Part shown: positions 52,371 to 60,525 of the stretch, one piece after another | Position numbering within the stretch: the stretch's first letter is position 1 | How the letters are laid out: each line of letters opens with the position of its first letter | NCBI RefSeq assembly: GCF_001984035.1 | Contig: NZ_CP019449.1 | Span: forward strand, 1 to 64,000 | Direction: 5' to 3' | Length of the DNA: 64,000 bases | Source of the DNA: Sphingopyxis sp. QXT-31 | GTDB taxonomy: Bacteria > Pseudomonadota > Alphaproteobacteria > Sphingomonadales > Sphingomonadaceae | The notes under the pieces: model-generated | What the model saw: only the letters and a program-made list of their open reading frames with translations | Database searches by the model: none | What the model was told of the DNA's origin: nothing | Position numbers and translations under genes: made by a program

Positions 52371-53894
52371 ATGACCGAGCCCCTAATCCCAACGTCGCGC
52401 CCGATCGACCATCTCGCCCTTTGCGGCGCGAGCGATGCACCCGCGCTGCTGATCGGCGACAAGGTTACGACCTTTGCCGAGCTCGACGCGGGCGTCGGCC
52501 GCCTGGCGTCGTGGCTGCTCGAACAGGTCGGTGGCCCAGGCGAACGCGTCGCAAGCTGGAGCGCGAAGACACGGCTTGCGTGCCTGATGCCGCTCGCAGC
52601 GGCGCGCGCGGGGCTGATCCATGTGCCGGTCAATCCGCTGCTGAAAGCACCGCAGGTCGCGCATATCCTCTCGGACAGCGGCGCGAAATTGCTCGTCACC
52701 AACGCCGCGCGGTCGGACACGCTCGGGGACGCCCTGCCGGTGGAATGCGCGGTGCAGGATCTCAAGATCGCCGAGGAAGTGATTGATTCGGGCGGGCAGT
52801 GGCTTCCCCCGTCGCTCGCCGAGCCCGGCGACCTCGCGGCAATCCTCTATACCAGCGGCTCGACCGGGCGCCCCAAGGGGGTGATGCTCAGCCACGCCAA
52901 TCTCTGGTTCGGCGCGGAGGCGGTCGCCGACTATCTGAAGCTCTTCCCCGACGACCGCGTGCTCGCGGTGCTGCCGCTCAGCTTCGATTATGGCCAGAAC
53001 CAGCTGCTCTCGACCTGGTATGCCGGCGCCGCGGTCGCGCCGCTCGACTATCTCACGCCGCGCGACGTCGTGAAGGCGGTCGCGCGCCATGGCGCCACGA
53101 CGCTCGCCGGCGTGCCGCCGCTGTGGGTGCAGCTCGTCGAAAGCGAATGGCCCGCCGAAAGCGCGGGGCATTTGATGCGCCTGACCAACAGCGGCGGCGC
53201 GCTGACGCCGTCGCTGATCGACGCAATGCGCGAGACCTTCCCGAACGCCGCCATCTACCCGATGTACGGCCTGACCGAGGCCTTCCGCTCGACCTATCTC
53301 GACCCGAAGCTCGTCGCCGATCATCCGACCTCGATGGGGAGCGCGATCCCGCATGCCGAGATCCTCATCTGCCGCCCCGACGGCACGATCACCGCCGACG
53401 AGGAGCCCGGCGAGCTCGTCCATTGCGGCCCGCTGGTCGCGCAGGGCTATTGGCAGGATGCAGAGCGCACCGCGTTACGCTTCAAGCCCGCGCCGCGCGC
53501 GTCGCGCTATGGCGGCATGTCGGTGTGGTCGGGCGACACGGTTCGCCGCGACGCCAATGGCCTCCTCTATTTCGTCGGGCGCGATGATGCGATGATCAAG
53601 ACCGCGGGCAACCGCGTCAGCCCGACCGAGGTCGAGGATGTCGCGGTCGCCTCGGGCCTGCTCTTCGAGGCTGTGGCTTTCGGCGTCCCCGACGAACGCC
53701 TCGGCGCCGCGATCGTGCTGATCGTGCGCGGCAAGGGTGACGCCGACCGCGATGCGCTGGCGGCCTATCTCAAGGCGAACCTGCCGAATTTCATGCAGCC
53801 GCAGACGATCGAATGGCGTCAGGAACTGCCGCGCAACCCCAATGGCAAGCTCGACCGCGTCGCGATCGCCGCGGCCTGGAAGGTGGCGACATGA
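52371..53894 (+). CDS. acyl-CoA ligase (AMP-forming), exosortase A system-associated
   Basis: The 507-residue enzyme belongs to the adenylate-forming ligases and matches the XrtA-associated ligase (TIGR03098). It carries LYTSGSTGRPKG (about 159-170), YGLTEAFRSTY, SGDTVRRDANGLLYFVGRDD and the C-terminal Lys loop NPNGKLDR. It activates a carboxylic acid as acyl-AMP and passes it to CoA or a carrier. With the ACP gene nearby, an acyl-ACP product is possible. The stop overlaps the ATG of the decarboxylase. Confidence 0.92.
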   Translation: MTEPLIPTSRPIDHLALCGASDAPALLIGDKVTTFAELDAGVGRLASWLLEQVGGPGERVASWSAKTRLACLMPLAAARAGLIHVPVNPLLKAPQVAHILSDSGAKLLVTNAARSDTLGDALPVECAVQDLKIAEEVIDSGGQWLPPSLAEPGDLAAILYTSGSTGRPKGVMLSHANLWFGAEAVADYLKLFPDDRVLAVLPLSFDYGQNQLLSTWYAGAAVAPLDYLTPRDVVKAVARHGATTLAGVPPLWVQLVESEWPAESAGHLMRLTNSGGALTPSLIDAMRETFPNAAIYPMYGLTEAFRSTYLDPKLVADHPTSMGSAIPHAEILICRPDGTITADEEPGELVHCGPLVAQGYWQDAERTALRFKPAPRASRYGGMSVWSGDTVRRDANGLLYFVGRDDAMIKTAGNRVSPTEVEDVAVASGLLFEAVAFGVPDERLGAAIVLIVRGKGDADRDALAAYLKANLPNFMQPQTIEWRQELPRNPNGKLDRVAIAAAWKVAT

Positions 53895-55120
53895 AACCGC
53901 ACGGCCCGATCCCACCCGGCTTTGCCGCCGACGCCGACGGCATGCTGCTGATCGGCGGTCGCCGCGCCGACGAGCTTGCCGAGGAAGCGGGCGACACCCC
54001 GCTTTTCGTCTACGACTCGCAGCTGCTCACCGCGCGCGTGGCGCAGTGGCGCGCCGCGATGCCCGCCGAGGTGCAGTTGCATTATGCGATGAAGGCCAAC
54101 CCCTATGGCCCGCTGCTCGGCCATATGGCGATGATGGTCGATGGGCTCGACGTTGCCTCGGGCGGCGAGCTCAAGGCCGCGCGGTCGAGCGGCATGGCGG
54201 CGGGGCACATCAGCTTCGCGGGCCCCGGCAAGCGCGACCGCGAGCTCGAGGCCGCGATCAAGGCGGGCGCCACGCTCAACCTCGAATCAGCGGGTGAGGG
54301 TGAGCGCGCGCTGGCGATCGGCGCGCGGCTCGGCATCACGCCGCGGCTCGCGGTGCGCGTCAATCCCGACTTCGACTTGAAGGGATCGGGGATGAAGATG
54401 GGCGGCGGCGCCAAGCCTTTCGGGGTCGACGCCGTCGAAGTCCCCGTGCTCGTCCGCCGCCTGATCGACGCCGGCGCCGACTGGCAGGGTTTCCATATTT
54501 TCGCAGGGTCGCAGGCCCTTGACGCCATGGCCATCGCCGATACCCAGGCGCAGACCGTCGCGCTCGCGGCGCGGCTCGCCAACGCGGCGGGGGCCGTGCC
54601 GCCGCTGGTCAACCTAGGCGGCGGCATGGGCGTGCCCTATTTCCCCGGCGACACCGCGGTCGATGCAAAGGCAGTCGGCGACGCCCTCGCGAAAACGCTG
54701 AGCGCGCGCGACCCGATGCTCGGCGCGAGCCGTTTCGCGATGGAACTCGGTCGCTGGCTCGTCGCCGAGGCTGGCGTCTATCTGACCCGCATCGTCGACC
54801 GGAAAGTGAGCCATGGCGAGACCTTCCTCGTCACCGACGGCGGACTCCATCACCAGCTCGCGGCGAGCGGCAATTTCGGGACGGTGATCCGCCGCAACTA
54901 TCCGATCGCGCTCGCCAGCCGTTTCGGCGCCGACCCGGTCGAGACGGTGTCGGTGGTCGGCTGCCTCTGCACGCCGCTCGACCGGCTGGGCGACCAGGTC
55001 GCCCTCCCGCGCGGCGACGTCGGCGACCTCGTCGCGATCTTCCAGGCCGGCGCTTATGGCGCCACCGCCAGCCCGGCGACTTTCCTCGGGCAGGGTCCGG
55101 CGAGGGAGATGCTGATCTGA
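53891..55120 (+). CDS. PLP-dependent decarboxylase, exosortase A system-associated
   Basis: The 409-residue enzyme is a fold III PLP decarboxylase related to LysA/ornithine decarboxylases and matches the XrtA-associated type (TIGR03099). The PLP Lys is K68 in HYAMKANP. Further motifs are VDGLDVASGGELKAA, the glycine-rich LVNLGGGMGVPYF and the late GAYGATASPATFLG. It probably decarboxylates a diamino or modified amino acid for the exopolysaccharide or a protein modification. The four-base overlap with the ligase suggests coupled translation. Confidence 0.92.
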   Translation: MKPHGPIPPGFAADADGMLLIGGRRADELAEEAGDTPLFVYDSQLLTARVAQWRAAMPAEVQLHYAMKANPYGPLLGHMAMMVDGLDVASGGELKAARSSGMAAGHISFAGPGKRDRELEAAIKAGATLNLESAGEGERALAIGARLGITPRLAVRVNPDFDLKGSGMKMGGGAKPFGVDAVEVPVLVRRLIDAGADWQGFHIFAGSQALDAMAIADTQAQTVALAARLANAAGAVPPLVNLGGGMGVPYFPGDTAVDAKAVGDALAKTLSARDPMLGASRFAMELGRWLVAEAGVYLTRIVDRKVSHGETFLVTDGGLHHQLAASGNFGTVIRRNYPIALASRFGADPVETVSVVGCLCTPLDRLGDQVALPRGDVGDLVAIFQAGAYGATASPATFLGQGPAREMLI

Positions 55121-55299
55121 TTTCCTTCTCTCTCGATGGGAGAAGGATACGAAGTCTTATCGCGAAGTGATTAGACGGAGTTGGATGAGGGTGACAGCGC
55201 GTTCATGCGCTGTCGCGTGATGCCGAGACCGCACCCCCACCGCTGCGACTAAGCCAGCAAGCTGCCAAGTCTCGCTGCCTCCCCCATCGAGGGGGAGGG
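55121..55299. repeat. long imperfect inverted repeat, copy 4 (family E)
   Basis: It starts CTTCTCTCTCGATGGGAGAA, contains GGATACGAAG and GTTGGATGAGGGTGACAG, then GCACCCCCACCGCTGCGA and CCAAGTCTCGCTGCCTCCC, and ends ATCGAGGGGGAGGG. It lies between the decarboxylase gene and the export gene, both on the plus strand. Confidence 0.88.
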
Positions 55300-55473
55300 C
55301 TCAAATGCCCATTTCTGTCCCACCGCGGCACAACTCGCGACGAGCGCGGTGTAAACCTAGCCGACTACTAACGGTATATTCACCCTTTTCCGTCATCGCT
55401 GACCCTGACGCATTGGCTTTCGTTCCGGGCATTTAGCCCGCGGCGACGCCCCTGCCGCAGGAAAGGTGATGAG
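55300..55473. other. leader region of the export-chain-length-kinase operon
   Basis: This 174-base gap follows repeat copy 4 and precedes the export gene. It must contain the promoter of the operon unless transcription continues from the decarboxylase gene. TATATT (about 55374) is a possible -10 box, but I found no -35 box at the proper distance. Confidence 0.3.
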
Positions 55474-56133
55474 ATGAAGACGTCGTTCCCCGCCCTTCGC
55501 GCCGCGCGCGTGGCCCTGATTTCGGGCATCGCCGCGACCGCGCTCACCGGATGCATGGGCGGTGGCGGTCCGGCGCCGCAGCTTCCCAGCGCGAACTTCG
55601 TCCAGAGCCAGGAAGGGCCCGGCGAGGAATATATCATCGGCCCGCTCGACGAGCTCCAAATCTTCGTGTGGCGCAACCCCGAGCTCGGCGGCAAGGTCCA
55701 GGTGCGCCCCGACGGCCGCATCACCACCCCGCTGATCACCGACATGCCCGCGGTCGGCAAGACCCCAACGATGCTGCAGCAGGACCTGAAGCTCCAGCTC
55801 AGCCAGTACATCACCGACCCGATCGTGAGCGTGATCGTCACCAGCTTCAACAGCACTTTCTCGCAGCAGGTGCGCGTCGTCGGCGCGACCGAAAAGCCCG
55901 CGTCGATCCCGTTCCGCGCCAACATGACGGTGCTCGACGCGATGATCGCGGTCGGCGGCCTCGGCGAATATGCCGCGGGCAACAAGGCGCGCCTCGTCCG
56001 CCACGACAAGGGCACGGGCAAGCAACAGGAATATGCGCTGCGCCTCAACGACCTGATCAAGCGCGGCGACATCAAGGCGAACGTCAAGCTGCAGCCCGGC
56101 GACGTGATCATCATCCCCGAAAGCATGTTCTGA
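55474..56133 (+). CDS. polysaccharide export lipoprotein (Wza-like), XrtA system
   Basis: The 219-residue outer-membrane lipoprotein matches the XrtA polysaccharide export protein (TIGR03027). It has a lipobox ending TALTGC (Cys 27), a Wza-type polysaccharide export domain with EYIIGPLDELQIFVWRNPEL and KVQVRPDGRITTPLI, and a SLBB-like end with VRVVGATEKPASIPF and LQPGDVIIIPES. It forms the outer-membrane channel for the exopolysaccharide. AGGAAAGGTG lies upstream of the ATG. Confidence 0.93.
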   Translation: MKTSFPALRAARVALISGIAATALTGCMGGGGPAPQLPSANFVQSQEGPGEEYIIGPLDELQIFVWRNPELGGKVQVRPDGRITTPLITDMPAVGKTPTMLQQDLKLQLSQYITDPIVSVIVTSFNSTFSQQVRVVGATEKPASIPFRANMTVLDAMIAVGGLGEYAAGNKARLVRHDKGTGKQQEYALRLNDLIKRGDIKANVKLQPGDVIIIPESMF

Positions 56134-56183
56134 CGCCCACGGCGTAGCTGCTCCCCAGATTTGCCAAGGACTGACACGAGACA

Positions 56184-57731
56184 ATGAACGGCCTTTACGA
56201 CGAATTCCGGGTGGCGCTGCACAGCGTCTGGACGCGCCGCTGGCTGGTGCTCGGCGTCGCCTGGGGGATATGCATCCTCGGCTGGCTGGTAATCGCCTCG
56301 ATCCCCAACCGCTATGATTCGCGCGCGCGCCTACTCGTCGACATCAACGAGATCATCCCCGCCGACGCGCAGTCGGGCCCCTATGCCGACCGCGCGCGCA
56401 TCGACCAGATCCGCGAGACGCTGACCAGCGCGCGCAACCTGGAAAAGGTCGCGATCACCACCGGCATGATCCCCGCGGGCGCGGGCGAGCGCGAAAAGGC
56501 CGGCGCGGTCGCCGCGCTGCAAAAGAATATCAAGGTCGTTCCCCAGCAGGACAATATCTTCGAGATCACGTCGAGCATCGGCGTCGGCAGCCTGTCGGAT
56601 GCCGACAATGCCAAGCTGGCGTCGGGTGTGCTCGACAGCCTGATCACGGTGTTCCGCGACGAGCAGCTGCGCGGCGGACGCATCACCGCGCGCGAGGGCC
56701 TCAAATTCCTCGACGCCCAGCTCGCCGACCGCGAAAAGGCGCTGGGCGAGGTCGAGGCGCGCCGCGCGGCGTTCGAGGCGAAGAATATCGGCCTGATCTC
56801 CAGCGGCACCGGCTCACCCGGCCAGCGCATCGACCAGGCGCGCGCCGAACTCGGCCAGATCGAGACCCAGCTCGCCGCGGCGCAGGGCGCGCTCGCGGCG
56901 GCGAACGGCCAGATGGCGCAAACCCCCGCGACGATCAACGTTCCCGGCCTGAATTCGACCGGCGGCGGCGTCGCGCGCCAGCAGCTCGCGGGCGCGCAGG
57001 CCGAACTCTCGTCGATGCGCGCGCGCGGCCTGACCGACGCGCATCCCGACGTCGTTGCGCTCAAGAGCCAGATCGCGTCGCTCAAAGCCATGGCCGACCG
57101 CGAAGGCACCGGCGGCGGTGGCGGCGGCAATGCGCAGAACCCCGCTTATGCGACGCTCCAGGCGATGCGCGCTGAGCGCCAGGCGACCGTCAGCGCGCTC
57201 AGCGCACGCAAGGCGCAGCTGTCGAACGACATCGCGCAGATCACGACTGCGCAGATCCAGAACCCCGGCGTCGCGTCGGAATATGAGCGGATCAACGGCG
57301 AATATACGGCGCTCAAGGCGCAGTACGACCGGCTGATGGCGCAGCGCGAGCAGGTGCGCCTGCGCGGCGAGGTGCAGACCGAGACCGACTCGATCAAGAT
57401 CGACCTGATCGATCCGCCGACGAAGCCGACCGCGCCCTCGGCGCCCAACCGGCCGCTGTTCCTGACGCTCGTGCTCTTCGCGGGCATCGGCGGCGGCATC
57501 GGCGTCGCCTTCGGCCTCGGCCAAGTGCGCACCAGCTACGCCACCGCGGCGAAGCTCGAACGCGCGAGCGGCCTCCCGGTGATCGGCTCGATCACCGAGG
57601 TCGTGACGCCCGAGCGCCACGTCGAACGCAAGAAGAAGCTCGTCTGGCTCGCGGGGGGCAGCGGCGCGCTGGTGGCGCTGTTCCTGCTGCTGCTCGTCGC
57701 CGAATTCGTCCAGCGCGGCATGGTCGCCTGA
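56184..57731 (+). CDS. polysaccharide chain-length determinant, XrtA system
   Basis: This 515-residue Wzz-type protein matches the XrtA chain-length family (TIGR03007). The N-terminal membrane helix spans about 19-40 (WLVLGVAWGICILGWLVI). A long periplasmic coiled-coil region follows, with AQLADREKALGEVEARRAA, and two C-terminal hydrophobic segments lie at about 420-445 and 485-510. It controls chain length and links the export channel with the tyrosine-kinase-like ATPase downstream. The cytoplasmic kinase domain is on a separate gene. Confidence 0.93.
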   Translation: MNGLYDEFRVALHSVWTRRWLVLGVAWGICILGWLVIASIPNRYDSRARLLVDINEIIPADAQSGPYADRARIDQIRETLTSARNLEKVAITTGMIPAGAGEREKAGAVAALQKNIKVVPQQDNIFEITSSIGVGSLSDADNAKLASGVLDSLITVFRDEQLRGGRITAREGLKFLDAQLADREKALGEVEARRAAFEAKNIGLISSGTGSPGQRIDQARAELGQIETQLAAAQGALAAANGQMAQTPATINVPGLNSTGGGVARQQLAGAQAELSSMRARGLTDAHPDVVALKSQIASLKAMADREGTGGGGGGNAQNPAYATLQAMRAERQATVSALSARKAQLSNDIAQITTAQIQNPGVASEYERINGEYTALKAQYDRLMAQREQVRLRGEVQTETDSIKIDLIDPPTKPTAPSAPNRPLFLTLVLFAGIGGGIGVAFGLGQVRTSYATAAKLERASGLPVIGSITEVVTPERHVERKKKLVWLAGGSGALVALFLLLLVAEFVQRGMVA

Positions 57732-57744
57732 GGGGGTTGAAGAG

Positions 57745-58773
57745 ATGAACGAACACCGCCCCGTCAAGCGCACGCCCTCGCTGCTCGAACGCGCTGCCGA
57801 CATGTTCGGCACCGATCCCGCGGCGGGCGCGCCGACGATCGACCTGTCTAGCCTGCCGCCCGAGCCCGAGAAAAAGGCCAAGGCGAAGAAGCAGTCCGAG
57901 CCCGCCGCCGAAGCGCCCGAGGCGCCGAAGGCCGAAATCCTCGAGCCCGTGGTCGAGCCCGCGCCCGTCGTCGAACCCGCGGCGAAAATCTCGCCGCGCA
58001 AGGACATCGCCAAGGCCGCGCCGGCGATCGTGCCGACGCGCCAGGGAACGATCGACCGCGACAAGCTCGCGGCGCGCGGCATGGTCGTGCCCGGCGCCGC
58101 GGTCAGCGGGATCAGCGAAGAATATCGCATCGTGAAGCGCGAGATCATCCGCAACTTCACCGGCGGCCCCGGCCGCCCCGTGCTGCCGCGCGGCCACCGT
58201 GTGCTGATCGGATCGGCGAACCCCGGTGAGGGCAAAACCTTCTCGGCGGTGAATCTCGCGCTCAGCCTTGCGGTCGAAACCGACCACGACGTGCTGCTGA
58301 TCGACGCCGACATCGCGAAGCCCAGCGTGCTCGAAGCACTCGGCCTCGAAAACGGCCCGGGCCTGATGGACGCGCTCGCCGACCCGCACCTGCCGCTCGG
58401 CGACTGCCTGATCCAGACCGACATCGCGGGGCTGAAGGTCATGCCCGCGGGCACGGCGCACATGCACGACACTGAGCTTCTCGCCTCGGCGCGCACCGAG
58501 GCTTTGCTCGCGCAGCTCGAAGCGGGGGCGCCCGGCCGCATCATCATCCTCGATTCGCCGCCAGTACTAGCCGCGTCGCCCGCCGCGGTGCTCGCTGGCC
58601 ATGTCGGCCAGTTGATCATGGTCGTGCGCGCCGACGAGACGCTCGAATCCTCGCTGCGCGACGCGATCGGCCTGATGGGCGCGTGCCCGCACATCCAGCT
58701 GCTGCTCAACGGCGTCAAATATTCGCCCGGCGGCCGCCGCTTCGGCACCTATTACGGACAAGGAGGCGCCTGA
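57745..58773 (+). CDS. tyrosine-kinase-like ATPase (BY-kinase fold), XrtA system
   Basis: The 342-residue protein matches the XrtA-associated tyrosine kinase type (TIGR03018). It has a disordered Pro/Glu/Ala/Lys-rich N-terminus, Walker A SANPGEGKTF (157-166), Walker A' LLIDAD (184-189), and a later ILDSPPVL Walker B. The C-terminus ends GTYYGQGGA, with only a pair of Tyr instead of the usual Tyr cluster. It acts in the cytoplasm on the chain-length determinant. It is 13 bases after that gene. Confidence 0.92.
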   Translation: MNEHRPVKRTPSLLERAADMFGTDPAAGAPTIDLSSLPPEPEKKAKAKKQSEPAAEAPEAPKAEILEPVVEPAPVVEPAAKISPRKDIAKAAPAIVPTRQGTIDRDKLAARGMVVPGAAVSGISEEYRIVKREIIRNFTGGPGRPVLPRGHRVLIGSANPGEGKTFSAVNLALSLAVETDHDVLLIDADIAKPSVLEALGLENGPGLMDALADPHLPLGDCLIQTDIAGLKVMPAGTAHMHDTELLASARTEALLAQLEAGAPGRIIILDSPPVLAASPAAVLAGHVGQLIMVVRADETLESSLRDAIGLMGACPHIQLLLNGVKYSPGGRRFGTYYGQGGA

Positions 58774-58775
58774 CC

Positions 58776-60506
58776 ATGCGCACCACTCTCCCCCACGCCC
58801 GTCGTGGCGTCATGACGCTCGCGGCGCTGCTGCTCGCGGGCACGTCGACCGCCGCGCATGCGCAATTTTCCGGCCCCGAAAGCGGCGGCGGATCGAGCGA
58901 TAGCGCGTCGGCGCCTGCGGCCGAAAGCGGCAGCGATAACAAGCGCGGCGAACGCGGCGGCAACCGCCGCAGCCAGCGCGTCGTCGACGTCAGCCCCTAT
59001 CTGGAAGTCGGCCAGGTGCTGACCGCCGATCTCAACGACGGCGGTGACGTGCTCACCTACACGACGCTCGCCGCGGGGGTCGACGCGTCGATCGTGACGC
59101 GCCGCGCCGAGGTCGCCGCGACGCTCCGCTACGAATATCGCATCGGCGAATCGGGCGGGCTCGGCGACTCGCACACCGTCAGCGGGCTTCTGCGCGGCCG
59201 CTACGAACTCGCGCGCGGCTTCAACGTCGAGGCCGGCGCGCTCGCGACGCGCACCCGCGCCGACGGGCAGGGCAGCGGCGGCGAAGATGTCTTCATCGGC
59301 AACGGTGCGAACACCGCCAATGTCTATTCGATCTATGCCGGGCCGACCTTCGCGCGCCGCATCGGCGGGCTCGACGTCGGCGCCGGCTACCGCTTCGGCT
59401 ACAACAAGGTCGAGGTCGAGGACGCCCCGATCCTCGCGCCCGGCGCGGTCAGCCAGGATATTTTCGACAGTTCGACCAACCATGTCGCCTGGGCCAGTGT
59501 CGGGCAGAAGCCCGGCGACCTGCCCTTCGGCTGGCAGGTCTCGGGCGGCTATGAGCGCGAGGATGCAAGCCAGCTCGACCAGCGTTTCGAGGGCAAATAT
59601 GCCCGCGCCGACGTGACCGTGCCGATCGGGCCTACGTTGGCCCTGCTCGGCGGCGTCGGGTATGAGGATATAGAGATCAGCGAGCGCAGCCCGGTGGTCA
59701 ACGCGAACGGCGTGCCGATCCGCGATACCAACGGCCGCTTCGTCACCGACCCGAACAGCCCGCGCCAGCTGTCGTTCGACACCGACGGGCTGATCTGGGA
59801 CGCGGGCGTGATGTGGCAGCCCAGCCGCCGCACCTCGCTCACGGCGCGCGTCGGGCGCCGCTACGGCGACACCATTTATACCGGCAGCTTCTATTATCGT
59901 CCCGGCCATGCGACGCAGATTCAGATCGGCGTCTACGACGGCATTTCCAGCTTCGGGCGCGGGCTGTCCGCGGGCCTCGCGGGCCTGCCGACGCAGTTCG
60001 ACCCGACGCGCAATCCGATCGACGGCGACGTCAACAGCTGCCAGTTCGGCGCGCAGGGCGGCGGCTGCCTCAACAATGCCCTGTCGAACGCGACCGGCGC
60101 GCAGTTCCGCAGCCGCGGCATCCAGGGCATCTTCACCAGCCGCGCCGGGCCGTGGAGCTATGGCATCGGCGCGGGTTACGACCGCCGCAGCTTGCTGGTG
60201 CCCGCGCTGTCGCAGATCGCCGAACTCAACGGCACGATCGACGAGAATTATTATCTCTTCGCCTCGATCGGGCGCCAGCTCGGCCGCGACGCCGACCTGT
60301 CGCTTTCGGGCTTCTACAATTATTTCGACAATGGTGCGCCGAACGCCTCCGACGTCCAGTCGGCGGGGGGCTCGCTGGTCTATTCGCGGCGCTTCTGGCG
60401 CGGCCTGACCGGCAGCGCGGCGGCCAGCATCACGCATTTCGACCAGGACGGCTTCAACAGCCAGCTCATCGGCTCGGCGCTCGTCGGCCTGCGCTACAAT
60501 TTCTGA
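58776..60506 (+). CDS. outer-membrane beta-barrel protein, XrtA system (TIGR03016)
   Basis: The 576-residue product has a signal peptide cleaved near AHA-Q, a low-complexity Ser/Gly linker, then many beta-strand repeats typical of an outer-membrane barrel (RYELARGFNVEAGALATRTR, GSALVGLRYNF at the C-terminus with final Phe). It matches the XrtA-associated barrel family (TIGR03016). The family has no proven function; a secretin-like or surface porin role is a guess. AGGAGG (58761-58766) lies nine bases before the ATG at 58776. Confidence 0.88.
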   Translation: MRTTLPHARRGVMTLAALLLAGTSTAAHAQFSGPESGGGSSDSASAPAAESGSDNKRGERGGNRRSQRVVDVSPYLEVGQVLTADLNDGGDVLTYTTLAAGVDASIVTRRAEVAATLRYEYRIGESGGLGDSHTVSGLLRGRYELARGFNVEAGALATRTRADGQGSGGEDVFIGNGANTANVYSIYAGPTFARRIGGLDVGAGYRFGYNKVEVEDAPILAPGAVSQDIFDSSTNHVAWASVGQKPGDLPFGWQVSGGYEREDASQLDQRFEGKYARADVTVPIGPTLALLGGVGYEDIEISERSPVVNANGVPIRDTNGRFVTDPNSPRQLSFDTDGLIWDAGVMWQPSRRTSLTARVGRRYGDTIYTGSFYYRPGHATQIQIGVYDGISSFGRGLSAGLAGLPTQFDPTRNPIDGDVNSCQFGAQGGGCLNNALSNATGAQFRSRGIQGIFTSRAGPWSYGIGAGYDRRSLLVPALSQIAELNGTIDENYYLFASIGRQLGRDADLSLSGFYNYFDNGAPNASDVQSAGGSLVYSRRFWRGLTGSAAASITHFDQDGFNSQLIGSALVGLRYNF

Positions 60507-60525
60507 TCACGGGGAAGAGACGACT

